35,734 nucleotides of DNA from Acetobacteraceae bacterium (GTDB lineage: Bacteria; Pseudomonadota; Alphaproteobacteria; Acetobacterales; Acetobacteraceae): NCBI GenBank assembly GCA_003164135.1, contig PLSD01000016.1:1-35734 (forward strand), read 5' to 3'. This document shows, in pieces, positions 15,068 through 22,617 of this stretch. Every line of letters begins with the position of its first letter. Within the stretch, counting starts at the first letter, position 1. A program made the translations under genes and the position numbers. A model generated the notes under the pieces. The model had not been told where the DNA came from, ran no database searches, and saw nothing but the letters and a program-made list of their open reading frames with translations.

Positions 15068-17263
15068 CTACACCACCGAATGGGGCGCAATTTTACATGC
15101 CTGCAGCAACGGCACGAGATCCTCCACCGACAGCGGCCTAGCGAACAAGTAGCCTTGCACTTCGCGGCAGCGCCAGAGCTTAATGAGTCTCAACTGTTCC
15201 GTGGTCTCGACGCCCTCGGCGATGACATCGATACCAAGTTCTCGGGCCAGCCCGATGGTTGCCTTCACGACTGCGGCGCTGCCCGCCGCAGTGCTCGCCG
15301 CGGTGCCGAGTTCCAGCACGAAATTCTGCGCAATCTTGATGCGATCCACCGGATACCGGCGCAGGTAATCGAGAGATGAAAAACCTGTTCCAAAATCGTC
15401 GATCGCCAGTCTGACGCCCATTGCGCGCAGCCGCGCAAGAACCTCGCTGTGGGCGAGCGACGCGGACATCAGAAGGGTTTCCGTAATCTCCAGCTCGAGC
15501 ATGCCCGGCGGGAGGCCCGACGCCGCCAAGGCAGCGGCGACGTCCTTCTCGAGTTCGAGCGGAGTCTTGAACTGGTGCACCGACAGGTTCACCGCCATGA
15601 AGCCGGAAGCGATGCCGGCCTCGCGCCATTTCGCGGCCTGCCGGCAGGCTTCCCACAGGACCCAATGGCCGAGCCTGACGATCAGGCCGTTCAACTCGGC
15701 CACCGGAATGAATTCTGCCGGCGAAATCATGCCGCGCGTGGGATGGCGCCAGCGGGCCAGGGCCTCTACGCCGACGATGCGGCCGGTGGCGGCCTCGACC
15801 TGCGGCTGGTATTCGAGAAAGATTTGCGGAGAACCGATGGCGTCGCGCAGATCGTGCCCGAGGGCGACCCGGGTTTGCATCTTGGTATCCATCTCCGCGG
15901 TGAAGAACCGATAGATGCCGCGGCCCTCCTCCTTCGAACGATAGAGCGCCACGTCGGCGCGGGACAGGAGCGTCTCCGCGTCCGTGGCATCCACCCCGTA
16001 GATGGCAATGCCGACGCTGGCGCTGCTGCGGATCTGGTTGTCGCCGACGGAGAATGGCTTGCTGAAGCTCTCTAGCAGCCCTGCCGCCAGGACGCCGGCA
16101 CCCGCCGGATCCTTCATCTCGGTCCCGAGTATCGCGAACTCGTCGCCGCCGAAACGGGCCACCGTGTCCGTTTCCCGCACGTTTTCTTTCAGACGATTGG
16201 CGACCCCTTTCAGCAGCTCATCGCCTATCGGATGCCCCAGCGTGTCGTTGACGTCCTTGAAATAATCGAGGTCGAGATAAAGGACGGCGAAGCTTGGGCC
16301 GCCGCGTCGTGCCCAGGCGATTGCCTTCTGGACCGCGTCGGCAAACACGGCTCGGTTGGGCAACCCGGTCAGGAGGTCGAATCGGGCCAATTCCAGGAGC
16401 TTCGCCTCGTTACGGATATGCACGCTGATGTCCCGGATCGCCGCCGTGACCAGGATACCCTCGGCAGTGTCCAACGGGCTCAGCATAATCTCGATGGGGA
16501 ACTCGCTGCCGTCCTTACGCCGTCCCGACAGCTCGATCCCGGTGCCGATCTCCTGGGCCAGCGCTTCGGCGACACTCCGCGTGGCGTCGGTGACCAGCCG
16601 CTCGGCAAAGCCCTGCGGAATGATGTTGGTGATCTTCTGGCCCAAAAGCTCGTCACGGCTGTAGCCGAACTGCTTCTCAGTCTGGACGTTGAGCAGCACG
16701 ATTTCGCCCGCCTGGTTCACCACCACCATGGCATCCGGAGCCGCTTCCAGCAGGCCACGATACCGGCCTTCCATCTGCGCCACATGCTTCTCGGCAGCCT
16801 TGCGTACGCTGATGTCCCGGATCGCCGCTGTGACCAGGATACCCTCGGCAGTGTCCAACGGGCTCAGCATAATCTCGATGGGGAACTCGCTGCCGTCCTT
16901 ACGCCGTCCCGACAGCTCGATCCCGGTGCCGATCTCCTGGGCCAGCGCTTCGGCGACACTCCGCGTGGCATCGGTGACCAGCCGCTCGGCAAAGCCCTGC
17001 GGAATGATGTTGCTGATCTTCTGGCCCAAAAGCTCGTCACGGCTGTAGCCGAACTGCTTCTCAGTCTGGACGTTGAGCAGGACGATTTCGCCCGCCTGGT
17101 TCACCACCACCATGGCATCCGGAGCAGCTTCCAGCAGGCCACGATACCGGCCTTCCATCTGCGCCACATGCTTCTCGGCAGCCTTGCGTACCGCCCAATT
17201 CGATCGAGGCTTGGTCTTCATTGCACGACCATACCCAACACCCTCCGCATCGGATCGATCCAT
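15068..17263 (-). CDS. PAS-PAS-GGDEF-EAL cyclic-di-GMP enzyme
   Basis: This 731-residue cytoplasmic protein without membrane segments has PAS domain 1 (about 25-152), PAS domain 2 (153-280), a GGDEF domain (about 290-455) and an EAL domain (about 470-720). The diguanylate cyclase site is intact (GGDEF at 372-376) with an intact inhibitory RxxD (RETD, 363-366) five residues before it. The phosphodiesterase signature is intact (EAL at 500-502, AIDDFGTGFSSLDYL, and the EGVET loop). Both activities are therefore possible in principle. The two PAS units are near-identical at DNA level (one amino acid difference). The start is uncertain: 17263 and an in-frame ATG at 17221 are both possible, neither with a good ribosome site. 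The gene stands alone, with no two-component partner nearby. Confidence 0.9.
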   Translation of the reverse strand: MDRSDAEGVGYGRAMKTKPRSNWAVRKAAEKHVAQMEGRYRGLLEAAPDAMVVVNQAGEIVLLNVQTEKQFGYSRDELLGQKISNIIPQGFAERLVTDATRSVAEALAQEIGTGIELSGRRKDGSEFPIEIMLSPLDTAEGILVTAAIRDISVRKAAEKHVAQMEGRYRGLLEAAPDAMVVVNQAGEIVLLNVQTEKQFGYSRDELLGQKITNIIPQGFAERLVTDATRSVAEALAQEIGTGIELSGRRKDGSEFPIEIMLSPLDTAEGILVTAAIRDISVHIRNEAKLLELARFDLLTGLPNRAVFADAVQKAIAWARRGGPSFAVLYLDLDYFKDVNDTLGHPIGDELLKGVANRLKENVRETDTVARFGGDEFAILGTEMKDPAGAGVLAAGLLESFSKPFSVGDNQIRSSASVGIAIYGVDATDAETLLSRADVALYRSKEEGRGIYRFFTAEMDTKMQTRVALGHDLRDAIGSPQIFLEYQPQVEAATGRIVGVEALARWRHPTRGMISPAEFIPVAELNGLIVRLGHWVLWEACRQAAKWREAGIASGFMAVNLSVHQFKTPLELEKDVAAALAASGLPPGMLELEITETLLMSASLAHSEVLARLRAMGVRLAIDDFGTGFSSLDYLRRYPVDRIKIAQNFVLELGTAASTAAGSAAVVKATIGLARELGIDVIAEGVETTEQLRLIKLWRCREVQGYLFARPLSVEDLVPLLQACKIAPHSVV
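16422..17189. repeat. 384-bp tandem DNA duplication within the PAS region
   Basis: Bases 16422-16805 and 16806-17189 are head-to-tail copies. By eye I count five differences in 384 bases, one of which changes an amino acid (Ser to Thr in the QKI(S/T)NIIPQ segment) while the rest are silent. The copies are exactly in frame (128 codons each), so the second PAS domain arose by a recent in-frame duplication, or the copies are kept alike by gene conversion. Confidence 0.95.
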
Positions 17264-17653
17264 GGAGCGGCTCTATCTTGCATTACACCCCACAGCAGCA
17301 CTGAGGCTGCGTCGCTCCCGCGTATAATGGCGCATTCCGACAAACATTCCCAATCTTTTTTTCAAACTGCCTCACTCCCCCTTGCTTACTCGGCTTCTGC
17401 TCAGGCTTCGGCCCGGCCTTCGCCCCGGCCTTTAGACGGCCCTCCGAGCGCTTTTTACCCCCCCACCGGCCTCCGATCTCACGGGTGGCTGCGATGAACG
17501 CGGCGCGTTGCGCCTTACCGGGACGTCTGGGAAAGCCCAATGAGCCGGATAGAGGGCCTGGGTTAGCTGTGCCGAGCGCAAGCGTCGGCTGATCAGCGCG
17601 TTGCATTAAGCGGCGAGCCTGGCATCCAGCTATTGCAATTCCAGGGCAAAAGT

Positions 17654-17887
17654 TCATTCAAACTGTTGATTGGATGGCCCTTGGCCATACGGGGTTTCGC
17701 CCTCGGTCCCCACGGCGGGGGTTGGCGAACAACGGTTGATCGGGCCTGTCTCGCGGGTAAACGTACGCCAAACGAAGCTTTGGAGCTCTGCTATCCAAAT
17801 CCGGATGGCAAACGGTGTCCCGTTCACATCCCAGCGAACCTCTACGTCGTACGCCCTCCAAAAAACAGAGAGCGGGTGCAAAGACAT
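17654..17887 (-). CDS. short frame directly behind the TPP riboswitch (uncertain)
   Basis: A 77-residue frame starts with ATG at 17887, 14 bp after the end of the riboswitch consensus (AGGGA), with GGGACGGGG upstream as possible ribosome site. The N-terminal 50 residues (MSLHPLSVFWRAYDVEVRW and on) look protein-like, while the rest is rich in Gly, Pro and Thr. I recognise no thiamine gene or other family. It may be the riboswitch-controlled product, the stub of a broken gene, or not coding at all. Confidence 0.25.
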   Translation of the reverse strand: MSLHPLSVFWRAYDVEVRWDVNGTPFAIRIWIAELQSFVWRTFTRETGPINRCSPTPAVGTEGETPYGQGPSNQQFE

Positions 17888-17897
17888 TCTGCAAATC

Positions 17898-18002
17898 CCC
17901 GTCCCTCCGCCGGTATGATCCGGATCAGGTTCAAAGGGTTTATCGCGGCGGGATATATCCCAAAACGACGTCTCAGTTCCTTCGCGGAACACCCCTCGGT
18001 GA
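17898..18002 (-). ncRNA. TPP riboswitch (THI element)
   Basis: Read on the minus strand, the region carries the conserved THI-box blocks in order: GAGGGGTG near 18000, CTGAGA after a short GGAAC hairpin (17969-17988), CCCTTTGAACCTGATC, the GGATCATACC block, and GGCGGAGGGA at the 3' end. These form the pyrimidine- and diphosphate-sensing arms of thiamine-pyrophosphate aptamers. In proteobacteria such elements usually sit before thiC or thiamine transport genes and hide the ribosome site when TPP is bound. Here no thiamine gene follows; only a 77-codon frame starts behind it. The upstream neighbour, glpX, ends about 325 bp earlier on the same strand. Confidence 0.88.
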
Positions 18003-18130
18003 ATTCAGGACACTACGTTATGGCGGAGCTGTCAAATGCAGCCCGTCGAGTTCAACGAATGGCCGCTTCCGAGCAGGCCGTGAGCGCCCGAGAACGGCGA
18101 CTATGGGCGCTTTTGAGACGTAAGGCGTGG

Positions 18131-18151
18131 ATGCCGGATCAAGTCCGGCAT
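18131..18151. repeat. palindromic intergenic repeat ATGCCGGA-N5-TCCGGCAT
   Basis: A perfect 8-bp dyad around TCAAG. The motif with its flanks (GGATGCCGGATCAAGTCC) is of the sort scattered in many alphaproteobacterial intergenic regions. A second partial ATGCCGG lies at 18191-18197. Probably a REP-like element. Confidence 0.45.
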
Positions 18152-18305
18152 GACTGGGTTGGCGCGAGAAGGACGTGGATCGTCCTGGTCATGCCGGGGC
18201 ACGACGGGGAGGTCGCCCGAACGAATGGGGGACCGGGGCCGTCGGCCCGGAGTGCCGCCGAATGTATGTTTGGCACGCCTCCGGCGCGACGGCCCCGGCG
18301 GGTTG

Positions 18306-18320
18306 CAGGGCGGAGCCCTG
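18306..18320 (-). terminator. hairpin after glpX
   Basis: CAGGGC (18306-18311) and GCCCTG (18315-18320) pair around a 3-nt loop, 8 bp beyond the glpX stop on the minus strand. A second GC-rich dyad (GGGCCG/CGGCCC) lies near 18237-18249. There is no T-run, so termination would be weak or Rho-assisted. Confidence 0.4.
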
Positions 18321-18328
18321 GCCTTGTT

Positions 18329-19318
18329 CTACTTCTCCGGCGCCCAGGTTTTCGTTGCGAAATTGTGGTGGGCTTCGACGTAGCGGACGGTGCCGGATTT
18401 GCTGCGCATGACGATGGAGTGGGTGAAGGCGCCTTCGCCTTCGCGGCGCACGCCTTTGAGCATGGGGCCGGTGGTGACACCCGTGGCGGCGAACATGACG
18501 TCGCCTTTGGCCATGTCCATGATGCTGTAGATGCGGTTGGGGTCGGTAATGCCCATGGTGCGGGCGCGGTCGATCTGGGCCTGGTCCTCGAACAGCAGTT
18601 TGCCTTGCATCTGGCCGCCAATACAGCGGAGTGCCGCGGCGGCGAGGACGCCTTCCGGGGCGCCGCCGGAGCCGAGGTAGATGTCAATGCCCGTGAAAGC
18701 CTGGCTGACGGCGATGACGCCGGCGACGTCGCCGTCGCCGATGAGGGTGATGCGGGCGCCGGCCTCGCGGATTTTGGCGATCATTTCCGCGTGGCGCTCA
18801 CGGTCGAGCATGCAGACCATGAGGTCGGAGATGCCGATTTTTTTGGCGCGGGCGAGGTTGCGCAGGTTTTCACCGACCGGGGCGTCGATCTGCACCACAC
18901 CTTCGGGCAGGCCGCCGCCGACGGCGATTTTTTCCATGTAAATGTCAGGCGCGTTTAAAAAATTGCCGCGCTCGGCCAAGGCGACGGTGGCGATGGCGTT
19001 GGCGCCGCCCTTGGCGGTGATGCTGGTGCCTTCCAGCGGGTCGACGGCGATGTCCATCGCGGGGCCGCCGTGGCCGACTTTTTCGCCGATGTAGAGCATC
19101 GGGGCTTCGTCCATTTCGCCTTCGCCGATGACCACGGTGCCGTCGATGGCCACGGTGTCAAAGGCTTTGCGCATGGCTTCCACGGCGGCGCCGTCCGCTT
19201 CGTTCTTTTTGCCGCGGCCGATCCAGCGCGACGCGGCGATGGCGGCGGCTTCGGTTACGCGGACGAGTTCGAGCGCGAGGTTACGGTCCGAGACATCTCC
19301 AAGGCGGCGTTCAGGCAT
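18329..19318 (-). CDS. glpX: class II fructose-1,6-bisphosphatase
   Basis: This 329-residue protein hydrolyses fructose-1,6-bisphosphate to fructose-6-phosphate in gluconeogenesis and, in autotrophs, the Calvin cycle. GlpX hallmarks are GTVVIGEGEMDEAPML, the metal site VDPLEGTS, TAKGGANAIATVA, and YLGSGGAPEGVLAAAAL. Length is typical. It is last in a minus-strand operon after alaC and hom, 14 bp behind the hom stop. This alaC-hom-glpX order is familiar from Alphaproteobacteria. It supports growth on acetate or fatty acids together with aceA in the same window, though the genes are not co-transcribed. Confidence 0.96.
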   Translation of the reverse strand: MPERRLGDVSDRNLALELVRVTEAAAIAASRWIGRGKKNEADGAAVEAMRKAFDTVAIDGTVVIGEGEMDEAPMLYIGEKVGHGGPAMDIAVDPLEGTSITAKGGANAIATVALAERGNFLNAPDIYMEKIAVGGGLPEGVVQIDAPVGENLRNLARAKKIGISDLMVCMLDRERHAEMIAKIREAGARITLIGDGDVAGVIAVSQAFTGIDIYLGSGGAPEGVLAAAALRCIGGQMQGKLLFEDQAQIDRARTMGITDPNRIYSIMDMAKGDVMFAATGVTTGPMLKGVRREGEGAFTHSIVMRSKSGTVRYVEAHHNFATKTWAPEK

Positions 19319-19332
19319 ATGGGCTCTCTCTC

Positions 19333-20637
19333 TTATTTGGGTTCGATGCGGATGAGGGCAGGGGGCTCCAGCACGCAGTCGAGCGTGGCGATGCGGCCGA
19401 TGGCGGCGCTGATGGCGGCCTCGATGGTGTCGTGCGTGACGAGGACGATGGGCACGGCCTCGCCGGGTTTGCGCCCGTGTTGCAGCATGGATTCCAGCGA
19501 GATGCCGTGGTCGCGCAGGATGGCGGTGACATCAGCGAGCACGCCGGGTTGGTCGACCACCATGAGGCGCAGGTAGTAGGCGCCGGTGAGCGCTGCGATG
19601 GGCACGTGGCGGCCGGGGGCGAGGGCGGCCTGGGCGGCGCCCCAGACGGGAACGTGGTTGCCGCGGGCGATGTCGATAAGGTCCGCCACCACCGCGCTGG
19701 CGGTGGGGCCGGCGCCGGCGCCGCGCCCCTGAGTGAAGACCGGGCCGGAAAAATCGCCTTCCAGCAGCACCGCGTTGAACACGCCGTCCACCGCCGCCAG
19801 GAGTTTTTTCACCGGGACCATGGCCGGGTGGACCCGCATGGAGACACCGGCGGGGGTTTGCTGGGCGATGCCGAGGAGTTTGATGCGGTAGCCGAGTTCC
19901 TCGGCGAAGGCGATGTCCAGGGCGGAGACTCGGCGGATGCCCTCGATGTGCACGGCGCCGAAATCAACGTTCTGGCCGAAGGCGAGGGCGGCGAGGATGG
20001 TGAGCTTGTGGGCGGCGTCCACGCCGTCAACGTCGAAGGCGGGGTCGGCCTCGGCGTAGCCCAGGGCCTGGGCGTCGGCGAGGACTTCGGCGAAATCACG
20101 GCCTTCCTCGCGCATGGTGGTGAGGATGTAGTTGCAGGTGCCGTTGAGGATGCCGGCGACGCGGGAGATGCGGTTGGCCGCCAAACCTTCACGTAAAACT
20201 TTAATGACGGGGATGCCGCCGGCGACAGCGGCCTCATACGCCAGGGGGACGCCGGCGGCCTCGGCGGCGGCGGCAAGCTCGGTGCCATGGATGGCGAGCA
20301 GCGCCTTGTTGGCGGTGACGACCGGGTGGCCGGTGGCGATGGCGCGCGCGACCAGGAGTCTCGCCGGGCCGTCCGAGCCGCCGATGAGCTCGACGACGAC
20401 ATCGACGTCGGGATCGTCCGCCAGGGACAGCGGGGCCTCGTGCCAAGTGAGGCCGGAGAGCGGGAGGCCGCGGTCGCGCGAGCGGTTGCGGGCGGAGACG
20501 GCGGTGACGGTGATGGGGCGGCCGGCGCGGGCGGTGATGAGGGCCGCATTTTCCTGCAGCAGGCGGACGACGCCAGCGCCTACGGTGCCGAGCCCGGCGA
20601 TGCCGACTTTAAGCGGGGTCACTGGAAGCTGAGTCAC
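19333..20637 (-). CDS. hom: homoserine dehydrogenase
   Basis: This 434-residue NAD(P)-dependent enzyme reduces aspartate semialdehyde to homoserine, on the way to threonine, methionine and isoleucine. It has the Rossmann motif GIAGLGTVGAGVV (about 12-24), the catalytic domain with GILNGTCNYILT and YAEADPAFDVDGVDAAHK (about 170-220), and a C-terminal ACT domain (about 350-425, LMVVDQPGVLADVTAILRD) for allosteric control, as in the long bacterial form. The start is GTG at 20637, overlapping the alaC stop by 4 bp (GTGA), with GGAGG 7 nt upstream inside alaC. Translational coupling with the aminotransferase is therefore likely. Confidence 0.96.
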   Translation of the reverse strand: MTQLPVTPLKVGIAGLGTVGAGVVRLLQENAALITARAGRPITVTAVSARNRSRDRGLPLSGLTWHEAPLSLADDPDVDVVVELIGGSDGPARLLVARAIATGHPVVTANKALLAIHGTELAAAAEAAGVPLAYEAAVAGGIPVIKVLREGLAANRISRVAGILNGTCNYILTTMREEGRDFAEVLADAQALGYAEADPAFDVDGVDAAHKLTILAALAFGQNVDFGAVHIEGIRRVSALDIAFAEELGYRIKLLGIAQQTPAGVSMRVHPAMVPVKKLLAAVDGVFNAVLLEGDFSGPVFTQGRGAGAGPTASAVVADLIDIARGNHVPVWGAAQAALAPGRHVPIAALTGAYYLRLMVVDQPGVLADVTAILRDHGISLESMLQHGRKPGEAVPIVLVTHDTIEAAISAAIGRIATLDCVLEPPALIRIEPK

Positions 20638-21854
20638 TGGCCGTCCTCCATCACCGGTTCGTCGGCAGTGAGGCCGCTGTCGGTCGCGAAGAAGTGGCGG
20701 ATGTTGCGCATGGCTTGGCGCAGGCGGTGGCTGTTTTCAACCAAAGCGATGCGGACATGGGAGTCGCCGTATTCGCCGAAGCCGATGCCGGGGGCGACCG
20801 CGACTTTCGCTTTTTCCATCAGCAGTTTGGAGAATTCCAGGCTGCCCAGGTGCGCGTAGCGGGGCGGGATCGGCGCCCAGGCGAACATGGAACCGGCGGG
20901 GGAGGGAACATCCCATCCGGCGGCGTGCAGGCCTTTGATGAGGACGTCGCGGCGTTCCTTGTAGAGCGCGCGCATGTCGTCAACGCAGTCCTGCGGGCCG
21001 TTGAGGGCGGCGGTGGCGGCGACCTGGATGGGGGTGAAGGCGCCGTAGTCGAGGTAGGACTTCATGCGGGTGAGGGCGTTGATGAGGCGCGGGTTGCCGG
21101 CGCCGAAACCCATGCGCCAGCCAGGCATGGAGTAGGTTTTGGACATTGAGGTGAACTCGATGGTGATGTCCTTCGCGCCCGGCACCTGCAGCACGGAGGG
21201 CGGGGGCGGGCCCTCGAAATAGATTTCCGCGTAGGCGAGGTCGGAGATGATGAAGAGGTCGTTCTTCTTCGCCAGCGCCACCAGCTCCTTGTAGAAATCC
21301 AGCGTCGCCATGTGGGCGGTGGGGTTGGAGGGGTAGTTGACGATGACCGCCGTGGGCTTGGGCACGGAGTGGCGCACGGCGCGGTCTATGGCGCGGAGCA
21401 TTTCCTCGCCCGGCTCGGCGGGGATGGAGCGCACCGAGGCGCCGGCGATGATGAAGCCGAACTGGTGGATAGGGTAGGACGGGTTGGGGACCAAAATGGT
21501 GTCGCCCGGCGAGGTGATGGCGGCGGCGAGATTGGCCAGGCCCTCCTTGGAGCCGAGGGTGGCGATGACCTCCGTTTCCGGGTTCAGCTTTACGTCGAAC
21601 CGGCGCTCGTAATAGGCGGCGAGCGCGCGGCGCAGGCCGGGGATGCCCTTGCTGGTGGAGTAGCGGTGGCTGCGCGGGTCCTGCACGGTCTCGATCAGCT
21701 TGGCCACGATGTGCGGCGGGGTGGGGCTGTCGGGATTGCCCATGCCGAGGTCAATAATGTCCTCCGCGACGGCCCGCGCCTTGGCTTTGGCGGCGTTCAC
21801 CTCGGCAAAGACGTAAGGGGGCAGGCGGCGGATGCGGTGGAACTCTTCGGTCAT
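20634..21854 (-). CDS. alaC: AlaC-like class I/II aminotransferase
   Basis: This 406-residue PLP-dependent aminotransferase has the N-terminal IDLGMGNPDSPTPPHIV, the NPSYPIHQFG and NYPSNPTAHMA motifs, the aspartate region SDLAYAEIYF, and the PLP lysine in FTSMSKTYSMPGWRMGF. It belongs to the group annotated as alanine transaminase AlaC or LL-diaminopimelate aminotransferase-like. Position directly before hom, with overlapping codons, is conserved in Alphaproteobacteria and supports the AlaC-type call. Exact amino donor specificity (alanine, glutamate, or the aspartate family) is not decided by sequence. No strong ribosome site is seen before the ATG; a GAGAGACG lies about 18 nt upstream. The lipoprotein gene ends 39 bp upstream on the same strand. 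Confidence 0.9.
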   Translation of the reverse strand: MTEEFHRIRRLPPYVFAEVNAAKAKARAVAEDIIDLGMGNPDSPTPPHIVAKLIETVQDPRSHRYSTSKGIPGLRRALAAYYERRFDVKLNPETEVIATLGSKEGLANLAAAITSPGDTILVPNPSYPIHQFGFIIAGASVRSIPAEPGEEMLRAIDRAVRHSVPKPTAVIVNYPSNPTAHMATLDFYKELVALAKKNDLFIISDLAYAEIYFEGPPPPSVLQVPGAKDITIEFTSMSKTYSMPGWRMGFGAGNPRLINALTRMKSYLDYGAFTPIQVAATAALNGPQDCVDDMRALYKERRDVLIKGLHAAGWDVPSPAGSMFAWAPIPPRYAHLGSLEFSKLLMEKAKVAVAPGIGFGEYGDSHVRIALVENSHRLRQAMRNIRHFFATDSGLTADEPVMEDGQ

Positions 21855-21893
21855 GGAACGCTCAACGTCTCTCTGTAAGGGGTTGGTGGAGGC

Positions 21894-22541
21894 TTAATAT
21901 ACCAATTGCACGAAGCCGCCAGAACCGGAGGGCCCTGCTACCAGTTTTATCGCGCCGGGGGGCACGCCGGCGGCGGCCAGGGCATCGGCGAGGCGCTGGG
22001 CGCGGGCGAGGGCGAGGGGGAAGGTTTCACCGAAGCCGCCGGCCAGAACCTTCGCGGTGCCGCGTATGGCGGCTATGTTTTTGATCGGGCCGAGGTCCTG
22101 CGCGGGCAGGATGGCCGAGCCGGGCGGGAAGGTGAGGGCGATGGGCGGCCCGTTGGGCGGCGGCGCGGCGGCCACGGTGGCGGCGGGCGGCGGCGCGGCG
22201 GGCGGTTGCGGCAGCGCCAGGCCCGGCACTTTGGGCGGGGGCGGCGGGGCGGACGGCAGTTCCAGCCCCTCCAGCGCGCCGGGTGATGGGGGCGAGACGC
22301 CGGGGCCGCTTGCCCGCGCCTGGGCGGCGATCAGGCCGTGCTCGTTGCCGGGCTGGGCTGGCGGCATCGCCGGGACGTTGGCAAGGTTGGGGTATGGCTC
22401 ATCTGCTCCCGGCGGGGGTTGCCGGTCCTGTGCAATCGCGCCACCTTCAAAGCTGTGGTACAGATCCACGGAACCAGAACAACCGCCCAAGACCAATGCC
22501 AGAACAACAGACACCGCAGAACCAAGCCGCCGACACATCAT
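21894..22541 (-). CDS. proline-rich lipoprotein with OmpA-like C-terminal domain
   Basis: This 215-residue protein starts at ATG 22541 (MMCRRLGSAV), chosen because GGAG lies 9 nt upstream and the following 20 residues form a lipoprotein signal peptide ending in the lipobox LGGC. The alternative long frame reaches into phaC. After the lipidated Cys comes a low-complexity Pro/Ala-rich segment (about 45-135), which could span the periplasm. A compact C-terminal domain (about 137-215) follows the OmpA/MotB pattern (LTFPPGSAIL, then LALARAQRLADALAAAGVP), though it is shortened and lacks part of the usual peptidoglycan-binding motif. It may tether the outer membrane to the wall. It is first in an operon with alaC, hom and glpX and divergent from phaC, 76 bp away. 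Confidence 0.72.
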   Translation of the reverse strand: MMCRRLGSAVSVVLALVLGGCSGSVDLYHSFEGGAIAQDRQPPPGADEPYPNLANVPAMPPAQPGNEHGLIAAQARASGPGVSPPSPGALEGLELPSAPPPPPKVPGLALPQPPAAPPPAATVAAAPPPNGPPIALTFPPGSAILPAQDLGPIKNIAAIRGTAKVLAGGFGETFPLALARAQRLADALAAAGVPPGAIKLVAGPSGSGGFVQLVY

Positions 22542-22617
22542 TAAGATTTTCTCCGCAACTAGAAGCGCACAAGGCCTGTTTGCCTGAGAACCGCCGCCAC
22601 GGAAAGGATAGCCCTCG

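Larger units (their letters stand above)
17264..18328. other. mostly non-coding or decayed kilobase
   Basis: Between the GGDEF-EAL gene and glpX I find no gene that I can support strongly. The stretch holds a TPP riboswitch (minus strand, about 17898-18002), a short frame behind it, and palindromic sequences towards glpX. Open frames on both strands are short, overlapping and compositionally odd. It looks like a scar where a thiamine-related gene has been lost or replaced, but that is inference. Confidence 0.5.

Noticed and set aside
17283..17657. 124-codon minus-strand frame before the PAS gene
   Set aside because: Lys/Gly/Pro-rich, no ribosome site, no recognised motif; probably chance or a gene fragment.
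17633..18958. 441-codon open frame on the plus strand across the riboswitch region and glpX
   Set aside because: Its second half is the antisense of glpX and its first half runs through the TPP riboswitch; the product is low-complexity and family-less.
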